The notes beneath the pieces are model-generated. The model worked only from the letters and a program-made list of their open reading frames with translations. It had not been told where the DNA came from and made no database searches. A DNA stretch of 64,000 nucleotides from positions 496,001 to 560,000 of the forward strand of contig OZ244780.1 in NCBI GenBank assembly GCA_965219565.1. The letters are read 5' to 3'. The DNA is from DAOUJI01 sp965219565. GTDB lineage: Bacteria; Chloroflexota; Dehalococcoidia; Lucifugimonadales; JAGWBF01. A program made the position numbers and the translations under genes. How positions within the stretch are numbered: the stretch's first letter is position 1; the number at the start of each line of letters is the position of its first letter. Positions 57,588 to 64,000 of the stretch are shown here, in pieces.

Positions 57588-58567
57588 CTACTCGCCGCTG
57601 CTTCTGGGCTCGCCGCCCCCGTCTCCTCCTGCCGATGGGGTGGCCATCGAAGCCGCCGAGCTGAGGCCGCTGGCGGCGGCCGAAACGCCCGCGCTGGCCG
57701 CCATCGCGCCCACCGCCATGCCGCCCGGCCCCCCTGCCGCCCCGCCCGCCACCAGCCCGATGGTCTTGGCCGAGCGCACCATCGACGAGGGGAGGTTCAT
57801 GCCGAAGTAGAGCATCGAGAGCCAGGAGTCGAAGGTCCCGGCGTTGCCCAGCATCGAAGGGACGCGGGTCGCCATGTAGACGAAGGCCAGGGACAAGAGC
57901 AGCTTCCAGATCAGGTCCTGCACCGGCTCGAAGGCGGCGATGGCGGCGACCTCGTTGAGGAAGCCGAACCCCAGGGCCAGGGCGATGAGCTGGATGGCCT
58001 GCTGGAACACCGTCGTCATGAAGAGCCTGAGCCAGTGGCGGCCCCAGCCCGCCGTGTGGGGCAGAATCCACAGCCCCAGGGCGATGGGGGCCAGGGCCAG
58101 CAGGATGTCGATGAGGGCCAGGCGCAGCACCATCTGGACGATGACGTAGAGCACGAAGAAGCCGTAGACGAGGTAGAGGGCCGCAAGGAGGAGGGCCATG
58201 CCCACGCTCCCGGCCTGCACGCCGGTCATCAGGGTGTGGAGGGTGGAGCGGAGCAGGTCGCCCGCCGTGACGTTCAGGGAGACGGCTATGAAGCCGGACA
58301 CGGCGTCGGCAACGTCCAGGACCAGGGCGCACCACCAGAGGGACGATGCGGCGGCCACGAGGCCGAGCACCAGCCGGGGGACCATCTCCCGCCACCCCGT
58401 GTCTGCTGGCGGCCCAGGTGCTCGGAGACGATGAGGCTGAGCCCCATCCAGCCGAGGATGACCACCAGCGCGCCCGACGTGATGGCCCAGACGACCATCC
58501 ACGCCTGGCGCACCAGGTCGTGGGCGTAGGTGAGGTCTGCGGGGGTGCCGGTGAGGATGTCGCTCAT
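57588..58567 (-). pseudogene. VirB6/TrbL-like mating-pore protein, apparently frameshifted
   Basis: A polytopic membrane protein with at least six helices (for example MVVWAITSGALVVILGWMGL, LALLLAALYLVYGFFVLY-type segments, LIALALGFGFLNEVAAIA) and an Ala/Gly-rich tail. This is the VirB6/TrbL plan. The N-terminus is in one frame from the ATG at 58567 (MSDILTGTPADLTYAHDLVRQ) until about 58406. The rest is in another (WREMVPRLVLGLVAAASSLWW). One missing base near 58400-58412 joins them into about 325 residues. Essential for transfer if intact, so check for sequencing error. Confidence 0.75.
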
Positions 58568-58570
58568 CGG

Positions 58571-59170
58571 CTACCTGCCCCCGCAGTTGTCGGCGTCCTC
58601 GCCGCTGGCTCTTTCAACGACCCCGCAGAGGGTCCCGTGGACTCCCTCGATGACCCAGCCGGCGAAGGCCCTCGCCCAGCGTCCGGGGTTGAGGGCGGAG
58701 AGAATCTTGTCCCAGATGCGGCCCGGCTGGTGTATGGGTATGACGGCGTAGAAGTCGCCCCTGTGGTTGTCCACGGACTCCGCCAGCATCACCAGCAGGT
58801 AGGCCCGGTCGCGGTCGAGCTCGGGGTGCTCGTCCAGGTCGGGGTACTCCCACGAATACTCCCAACCGTCGCTGCGCTCCTTCTCGCCGCCCCTGACCCG
58901 GTACATGGCGCTTATCCAGTCGCCGGTGTCGGCGTCCCGGACGGCATAGAAGAGGCTCTCGATCTGCCGGTCGAAGAGGGGGCGGGCGACGAACTCGCCG
59001 CCGCCCTTGCGCTCCACGAAGTCCCGGTCGGCGTTGACCAGGACGATGCCGGGCGGGGACTGGGCCAGGGCGATGTTGCTTGCGGGGATTGCCACCAGCG
59101 CCGCCAGGAGCAGAGCGGTTGCCAGCGGAATCAGCCTTCTAATGGACCGGAGTTTCGATCTCAGCGCCAC
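58571..59170 (-). CDS. Exported hypothetical protein at the head of the transfer operon
   Basis: A 199-residue protein. The signal peptide (RRLIPLATALLLAALVAIPASNIALAQ) is followed by a soluble domain with SPPGIVLVNADRDFVERKGGG and IESLFYAVRDADTGDWISAM. The C-terminal part is helical (GRWARAFAGWVIEGVHGTLCGVV) and ends with a Cys near the tail. GTG start with AGAGGTG. First gene of the minus-strand transfer operon; family unknown. Confidence 0.6.
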   Translation of the reverse strand: MALRSKLRSIRRLIPLATALLLAALVAIPASNIALAQSPPGIVLVNADRDFVERKGGGEFVARPLFDRQIESLFYAVRDADTGDWISAMYRVRGGEKERSDGWEYSWEYPDLDEHPELDRDRAYLLVMLAESVDNHRGDFYAVIPIHQPGRIWDKILSALNPGRWARAFAGWVIEGVHGTLCGVVERASGEDADNCGGR

Positions 59171-59688
59171 CTTCGTTCACCTCTCTTCTGCGGTCTGCCG
59201 CCAATGGCCGGATTGCGGCGGTCGCAAAAAAGTGTGACCAAATGAAACTGGAAATAAGACCCCTGGTAGCTCTGCGCACGAATGCGGGGGGTTACGGGCC
59301 GTTCCCCCGTGGCTCTGCGCAGGGATGCGGGGGGTTACAGGCCCTCTTTTTTTCGGCCCCTTTCGTGCAGTATTGGGGGTGTACAGGAGTTTCAGTTTGG
59401 TAACAGAGCGGCCAGAGTCGTGAATTCATAGCTGAAACAGGGGTAAATCGCCCCCTACAGGACGTAAACAGGAAACACTTTCTCGAATGGCGGTGTTCCG
59501 GACTGCAATGACATCGCCAAACGTGGGGAATGACATCGGCGGGACCGTGGGAGCGGCGTCCCAATGACATTAGGCCCCGGAAAATGCGATTGAAGTGGGG
59601 GTGCATGACGTGCCAAAAAATGTGGCAAAAGGCCGGGTGAAAGGCTGACCGAAGACCTGGGCGAGATTCTGCGAGGGAGAAAAGAGCC
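59171..59688. other. Intergenic region between divergent operons, with short direct repeats
   Basis: About 520 bases holding the promoters of the transfer operon (minus) and of the 59689 gene (plus). It has two near-identical 35-base repeats at 59265-59300 and 59309-59343 and a weaker third near 59367-59390. An A-rich run follows the minus-strand start region. Candidate control or origin-of-transfer DNA. Confidence 0.45.
59265..59343. repeat. Two direct repeats with GCGGGGGGTTAC core
   Basis: Copies at 59265-59300 and 59309-59343, 44 bases apart, share CTCTGCGCA and GCGGGGGGTTAC. A related TGCGGGGTTACAG occurs once more at 60540-60555, on the far side of the next gene. Likely binding sites of an element-encoded regulator. 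Confidence 0.6.
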
Positions 59689-60525
59689 ATGAAAACCACC
59701 GAACACGGCATCGAAGACAGCAAGGACATCGAGAACATGCACCACATGCGGCTGATGACGCTGCTGCAAGAGCTGGTGCGGGACAAGGGATACAAGGGCG
59801 CGGCGCGGGTGCTGGAGCTGGACCAGCGGACGGTGGCCGAGTGCGCCAGGACGGGGCAGCTGTCGAGGCGGGTTCGGCAGGCCCTGGAGCGTGCGTTGCA
59901 GGAGGGCGTCGGGTCGGCTGCGGCCCGTCAGCGGGAGCGCAACGACAGGCTGGAGGCACGGGTGGAGGCGCTGGAGAAGGGCCGTGACGAGATGGCGAAG
60001 GGGTACGACGAGTTGGGCAAGGAGCTGCGGAGGCGGATGGCTGCCGTCGAGGGCCGGGTCGAAGCGCTGAAGAGCAGCGATGCCCAGGGGACCGGGGCCG
60101 GTCATGCCGGCGCCGGTCCCTCCCGGTCGGAGAGCGGTGCGCCGGACGCTGGAAGCAAGCCTTCGTCGAGGCCCACGGCGCGGCGGGAGTACCCCGACCT
60201 CGTGACGCTGGAGCCCGCCGAGGACGACGAGGAAGTGTTCGGCGATGTGTGGGCGCTCATCGTCGAGTGGCGGGGACTGAAGGACGCTCACCCCAACGAC
60301 GGGAAGGGCCTCGACTGGCTGGCTGAGGAGGAGCGCCTGCGGGTGGTGGAGCTGGCCCTGCTCGAAGACCACGGGATGACGCTTCCGCCGGAGAAGCGGC
60401 CGCTGCGCGGGTTCGACCGCGACGGGCAGGTCAACTGGCGCAGGACCGCGCTCTTCGACACGCGGAGAGCGATCAGAAAGCGGGAGCTTCTGAACAGGCT
60501 GAGCCTCGGACTGTGGTGGCGATAG
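59689..60525 (+). CDS. Coiled-coil DNA-binding candidate (KfrA-like plan)
   Basis: A 278-residue protein. An N-terminal helix-turn-helix-like region (RLMTLLQELVRDKGYKGAARVLELDQRTVAECARTGQLSRRVR, as helices) is followed by a coiled coil (about 75-130: RNDRLEARVEALEKGRDEM). A Ser/Gly/Ala linker leads to an acidic C-terminal domain (EEVFGDVWALIVEWRGLKDAH). The plan resembles plasmid segregation or regulator proteins such as KfrA, but without clear sequence match. GGAG precedes the ATG. It is the only plus-strand gene flanked on both sides by repeat sites, so it may bind them. Confidence 0.6.
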   Translation: MKTTEHGIEDSKDIENMHHMRLMTLLQELVRDKGYKGAARVLELDQRTVAECARTGQLSRRVRQALERALQEGVGSAAARQRERNDRLEARVEALEKGRDEMAKGYDELGKELRRRMAAVEGRVEALKSSDAQGTGAGHAGAGPSRSESGAPDAGSKPSSRPTARREYPDLVTLEPAEDDEEVFGDVWALIVEWRGLKDAHPNDGKGLDWLAEEERLRVVELALLEDHGMTLPPEKRPLRGFDRDGQVNWRRTALFDTRRAIRKRELLNRLSLGLWWR

Positions 60526-60763
60526 CCTGGCCGGGAGTGCTGCGGGGTTACAGTCAACTTTAGTGAACGATCTGGCGGCGGTTTGCGAAAGGGGGGCGCA
60601 GGCCCTCTTTTGCGGGTCTCGGGCCGTTGATAATGAGTGTGCTGTTTGGCTTTTTCCAAGGTTTCCGACCATAGAAACCCTGGGTGCGTGATCCCTGTTG
60701 CACGGGTCCGACCGGAGGATGATTCGCTCTCCCCCGGTCTCCCACGAGGGAATGCTGCTGAAG

Positions 60764-61010
60764 CGGAGTTGACGTTGGTCCTTCGCAGGCAGCGCGGGCT
60801 GACACGACGGAGTTGACGCTGGTCCTTCGTCCTCGGTCCAAGTCCGGCGGTTGGAGTTATAAGCCCTTCTCCCGCTGGACACCCGTCCGGTGGTTGGAAG
60901 TTGATCGCTTCCGTCACTGGGCACCGGTCCGGCGAGTTGGAGTTGATCGCTTCTTCCGCTGGACACCGGTCTGGCGGTTGAGGTTGATCGCTCCTTCCGT
61001 TGGACTCAGG
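60764..61010. repeat. Tandem repeat array, about six units of 42-44 bases
   Basis: Four clear units start GTCYGGYGG and carry GTTGATCGCT at 60842, 60885, 60927 and 60969, each 42-43 bases. Two more degenerate ones at 60764 and 60808 share CGGAGTTGACG and GGTCCTTCG. It lies in a 1.1 kb gene-free region. Resembles iterons or centromere-like sites. Confidence 0.7.
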
Positions 61011-61630
61011 GACGGACCGCTCTCTGTGCTTCGTCCTCACTTGGTCGGTCGAAATGCGTCTGTCGTTTCGACCGGCTCCTCACGCCCGCGGCATGGCTGA
61101 CTGACAGCTAGGCCGCACCTTCGACATGCGCCGGTCTGCCGTTGCAAGCAGGCTGGCCGCTTCACGTCTCGCAGCTTCCCCCAATGACGTATTCACCCCC
61201 GTATCAAGTACGGGGCAGGCTCTGGGCAAGCTGCGTCTTTCTCCCATGCGCTGGTCTGCGACTGAGACGTAGGCCGGCCGCTTCCCGTCTCGCAGCTCTC
61301 CCCCTGACGTTACGCGCCCTGGGCCGAGCTGCGTCTTCTGTCACCCCACTCCGTCTCCCGCGTCCGGCATTCGACCGTGGGCGGAGTGCGTCCAGCGTCA
61401 GCCCAACCCATCACCAACGGCCCCCGCCGTGGATGTCCTGCGCGGGTCAACAACCGAAAGGAGGAGTCCATGCACGTCGACGAGGTCCATCGCCGCTGAC
61501 GGCGGGGCCTCCGGCTCTCACCACACATCCCCATTCACAAGGGTCGTCCTCGTTCGCCGGGGACGGCCCTTCTTCTTTGCCCGCAAGCGGGCGCAAGGCC
61601 AAAGGCAGCACAACACACAAGGAGGTCGTG
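61011..61630. other. Gene-free region before the four-HTH protein
   Basis: No supported gene. It holds the 120-base duplication at 61126-61345 and, at its end, an AAGGAGG ribosome site for the ATG at 61631. A long open frame starting at 61142 is non-coding until it enters that gene. Confidence 0.5.
61126..61345. repeat. Imperfect tandem duplication, 120-base unit
   Basis: The units start ATGCGCYGGTCTGC at 61126 and 61246. They share GGCCGCTTC-CGTCTCGCAGCT and GAGCTGCGTCTT-like blocks, with a shorter second copy. Part of the same repeat-rich control region. Confidence 0.65.
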
Positions 61631-62743
61631 ATGACGACGGCAACGATGGCAACCGGAACGACGACGAGGACGGCGGAGAGCGAGCTGAAGGCGGCTGCGA
61701 GGCGGCGGGGGCTCACCATGAAACAGCTTGCGGCCCGGATGGGCGTGGGCGCGAGTTACCTGTCGCGGATCGCCAACGGGGGCAGTCCGTGGACGCCCAA
61801 GATGCGGGAGAAGGTCGCGGCGGTCCTGGGAGAGGTCCCCGGTCAGGGCATCGTCTACCGACAGGGCGGCGTGGTGGTCGGCGAGAGCAGCTTCATCCGG
61901 GAGCGCGCCCGCGAGCGGGGCATGACCATGAAGGACCTGGCCGACCGCGTTGGGGTGTCCTACAGCTACATGACCCAGGTTGCCCGTGGCCGCCAGAACA
62001 TGGGCGTCAAGGTCCAGACCCGGATCGAGTCGGCGCTCAAGGCCCCGGCGAAGGTCGCCCCGGCGCAGTGCGCCAACCGCCCGGCGAGCGTGGTGAACGG
62101 GCAGAGCACCTACGTGCGGGAGCGCGCCCGCGCCCTGGGCATGACCATGCGGGAGCTTGCCGAGCGGGTCGGCGTGTCCGCCAGCTACATGTCGGAGGTG
62201 TCCCGCGGCCGCAGGGGCATGGGCGTGAGGGTCCAGGCGCTGGTCGAGGCGGCGCTGGAGGCCGAGGCGACGGTCGCGTCCGCGCAGCTTGCCTGCGTCG
62301 ACACGAAGGCCGTGTGGGACCGCATGGACGCTCACGGGTTCAGCCAGAACGAGGTCGCACGGCGAGCGGGCATCAGCTCCTCCCACCTCTCCCAGATCAT
62401 GAACGGCAGGTCCTCTCCGTCGGCGGGCGTGCTGAAGAGGCTGCACGCCGTGCTGTTCCGGCGCGCGAAGTCGGAGGAGCGGGTCATGCCCGCCGAGGTG
62501 AAGGTGCTGGGCTGGCGCAAGGGCGAGCGGAGCGGGATGGTGGTGCACGGCGCGGGCGGGCCTGGGCGCAGCGGCAGGCTCGGCGGCCCCGCCGTCCGGG
62601 TCGGCGGTCGGGTGCCCTGGGGCGCGAAGGCGGAGTACGCCTACCGCGCCGGGTACGACGGCGCGGGCCGGTTGTCGATGACGCCCGTCCTGATGCCCGG
62701 CTACTCCGCCATGCTCAAGCAGCCGGAGACGGCAGCCGCCTAG
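61631..62743 (+). CDS. Protein with four tandem XRE helix-turn-helix domains
   Basis: A 370-residue protein. Four HTH modules are spaced by 70-80 residues: RGLTMKQLAARMGVGASYLSRI, GMTMKDLADRVGVSYSYMTQV, GMTMRELAERVGVSASYMSEV and GFSQNEVARRAGISSSHLSQI. The second and third are nearly copies. A C-terminal 90-residue region rich in Gly and Val follows (VLGWRKGERSGMVVHGAGG). It lies next to repeated DNA, so one molecule could bridge several repeats. The start is the ATG at 61631 after AAGGAGG. Likely a replication, partition or control protein of the element. Confidence 0.8.
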   Translation: MTTATMATGTTTRTAESELKAAARRRGLTMKQLAARMGVGASYLSRIANGGSPWTPKMREKVAAVLGEVPGQGIVYRQGGVVVGESSFIRERARERGMTMKDLADRVGVSYSYMTQVARGRQNMGVKVQTRIESALKAPAKVAPAQCANRPASVVNGQSTYVRERARALGMTMRELAERVGVSASYMSEVSRGRRGMGVRVQALVEAALEAEATVASAQLACVDTKAVWDRMDAHGFSQNEVARRAGISSSHLSQIMNGRSSPSAGVLKRLHAVLFRRAKSEERVMPAEVKVLGWRKGERSGMVVHGAGGPGRSGRLGGPAVRVGGRVPWGAKAEYAYRAGYDGAGRLSMTPVLMPGYSAMLKQPETAAA

Positions 62744-62753
62744 AGACGCGGGG

Positions 62754-62830
62754 GCGACGGCCCGGCGCAACACACCGGGCCGTCGCTCAGGGGGGAGGCT
62801 ATCGCCGCATCGACGGCGGCCTCCCCCCTG
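62754..62830 (+). terminator. Two consecutive hairpins after the four-HTH gene
   Basis: Hairpin one pairs GCGACGGCCCGG (62754-62765) with its complement at 62775-62786. Hairpin two pairs CAGGGGGGAGGC (62788-62799) with GCCTCCCCCCTG (62819-62830). A T-run follows at about 62850. Confidence 0.8.
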
Positions 62831-62930
62831 CTTCTCATGTATGCCGCCTTTTTTTGTTGCCCGAAATCACCGCCCGGCTTCGACATCTCTGAAGTGGGGG
62901 GCAGCGGGTGCTCACGTCCGCGCGGCGGCG

Positions 62931-63977
62931 CTACCGCGCCGCCTGCCCCTCGCCCGCGCCTCCCCGCATCTCCAGCGTCTCGCGGGCCAACTCCCTCGCT
63001 CCCCGCGCCGCGGCGTGCCCCGGCTCGATGCCGAGGATGGCCTCGAAGTCCTCGACGGCGCTCTCGAACCGGGCCGCGTACATCCGGGCGATTCCCCTGC
63101 TGTAGAGGACGTCCCTGTTCCGGGGGTCGATGTCGAGGACCCTGCCGTAGTCCTCTATCGCCAGCTCGTATTGCTCCAGGCTGCTGTGGGCCAGCCCCCG
63201 GGCCGCGAGGGCCTCGGCGTTGCCGGGGTCGAGCTCCAGGGCCCGGTCGAAGTCCCCGACCGCCTCGTCGTAGCAGCCCAGGCTGCCCAGGGCGACGCCC
63301 CTGCCCCGGAGCGCCGGGGCGTTGTCGGGGTCGAGACCCAGCACGGCGTCGAAGTCGCCGAGCGCGGCCTCGTGTGCTCCCAGGTTGACGTTGGTGATCC
63401 CCCTGGCGTAGTAGGCGAGGCCGTACCGCTCTTCGATCTCGACGGCGGCGTCGAAGTCCCTGAGCGCCCTGTCCATCCGGCCCATGTCGCGGTAGGCCAT
63501 GCCCCTGTGGTAGTGGGCGTCGGCGAGGTTGGGATTCAAGTCTATGGCCCTGCTCAGGTCCTTCACCGCCTGGTGGCGCTTGCCCATCGCCACGTGGGTC
63601 AATCCCCTGTTGTAGTGGGCGTCGGCGGCGCCGGGGGCCATGGTGACGGCCACGTCGAAGTCGCTCATCGCTCCGGCCAGGTCGCCCAGCTCCGCCTTGC
63701 ACGCCCCCCGGCTGTAGTGCGCCACGGCGTCGCCGGGGGCCAGGCGGATGGCGGCGTCATAGTCCTCCACCGCCGAGCGGTGCTCCTCCAGCTTGGAGTA
63801 GGCACGCGCCCTGCCGAGGTGGGCGCCCGCGTTGCCGGGGTCCAAGGCGATGATTCTACCGTAGTCCTCCGCCGCCCGGCGATGGTCTCCCAACTCGCTG
63901 TACGCCAGCCCCCTGCCGCCCAGGGCTTCGGTGTCGCGTGGGTTCGTCTCGATCCTCTCCGTCAGATGCTCGATCAT
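62931..63977 (-). CDS. Tetratricopeptide-repeat protein, possibly continuing past the window
   Basis: At least 348 residues of TPR repeats: nine full 34-residue units and part of a tenth, with the usual W/L-G-Y-A-F-A-P pattern (for example ALGGRGLAYSELGDHRRAAEDY). Such solenoids bind partner proteins. The first ATG in view is at 63977, but the frame stays open to the window edge, so more N-terminal sequence may exist. No signal peptide is seen in the part present. Confidence 0.85.
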   Translation of the reverse strand: MIEHLTERIETNPRDTEALGGRGLAYSELGDHRRAAEDYGRIIALDPGNAGAHLGRARAYSKLEEHRSAVEDYDAAIRLAPGDAVAHYSRGACKAELGDLAGAMSDFDVAVTMAPGAADAHYNRGLTHVAMGKRHQAVKDLSRAIDLNPNLADAHYHRGMAYRDMGRMDRALRDFDAAVEIEERYGLAYYARGITNVNLGAHEAALGDFDAVLGLDPDNAPALRGRGVALGSLGCYDEAVGDFDRALELDPGNAEALAARGLAHSSLEQYELAIEDYGRVLDIDPRNRDVLYSRGIARMYAARFESAVEDFEAILGIEPGHAAARGARELARETLEMRGGAGEGQAAR

Positions 63978-64000
63978 CCGTTGAAGGCCATCGCGACCCA

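Noticed and set aside
59455..60966. A 503-codon minus-strand frame over the coiled-coil gene and the repeat array
   Set aside because: No ribosome site; its repeats in the array region are the 42-base DNA repeats read through, and the rest is antisense to a better gene.
60764..61010. Possible CRISPR array
   Set aside because: Units are contiguous and of 42-44 bases with no unique spacers and no cas genes nearby.
60813..61100. A 95-codon frame with 14-residue repeats (for example DRFFRWTPV)
   Set aside because: The repeat unit is 42 bases, a multiple of three, so any frame gives a repeating peptide; no ribosome site and no family.
61142..61630. N-terminal extension of the four-HTH protein
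   Set aside because: The extension crosses the 120-base DNA duplication, has no domain, and the ATG at 61631 has an ideal ribosome site.

Overview
The window reads as chromosome of an uncultivated Chloroflexota, most like a SAR202-type Dehalococcoidia. This is inferred from gene content, not from a marker gene: three LLM-class (luciferase-like) flavin oxidoreductases next to an amidohydrolase, an Ldh-family NAD(P) dehydrogenase, a lipoprotein PQQ-type sugar dehydrogenase, and lipoproteins with long Pro/Thr linkers after the lipobox. There is no rRNA; two tRNA genes (Trp-CCA, Arg-CCU) lie at 11.9-12.1 kb.

Layout. (1) 1-20.5 kb is mostly host metabolism and surface functions: the oxidoreductases, RNase D, tRNAs, a 1,830-residue cadherin-like repeat protein, an ABC substrate-binding lipoprotein and a beta-carbonic anhydrase. 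It also holds a HicB/HicA-like pair, an orphan nucleotidyltransferase and a DUF6978-like/DUF1828-like pair. (2) 20.6-35.5 kb is an accessory island. It has a single-chain Type ISP restriction-modification enzyme split by a one-base frameshift, a PAS-LuxR regulator, an AlbA_2 protein beside a large unknown protein, an HNH protein and higBA. Many broken pieces lie among them: RCC1 repeats, DUF3500, a deoxyribosyltransferase-like tail, a serine-recombinase N-terminus and an IS110 start. (3) 35.5-38.4 kb is an NfeD-flotillin membrane-quality operon, followed by an IS1380-family transposase. (4) 40.3-64 kb looks like an integrative conjugative element. It starts with a large serine recombinase and its ribbon-helix-helix partner. 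A cargo zone follows: a membrane protein, a RusA-like nuclease overlapping a nuclease-HEPN protein, an IS3 element and a PP-loop protein. Next comes a minus-strand mating-pore operon (replication-relaxation protein, VirD4-like, VirB4-like, VirB2-like, PrgI/VirB3-like fusion, second pilin-like protein, VirB6-like, exported protein). A divergent plus-strand region has a coiled-coil DNA-binding candidate, repeat-rich non-coding DNA and a protein with four tandem XRE helix-turn-helix domains. A TPR protein closes the window.

Together, the left side is a stable metabolic chromosome, the middle is a decayed defence and insertion zone, and the right side is a GC-rich transfer element. The best candidates for something undescribed are the RusA plus nuclease-HEPN bicistron, the PrgI fusion with the four-HTH regulator and repeat-rich control region of the conjugative element, and the AlbA_2 plus unknown 603-residue protein. 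Several genes (Type ISP, IS3 orfA, VirB6-like) are each broken by one missing base, so assembly error and real decay must be separated before calling them dead.
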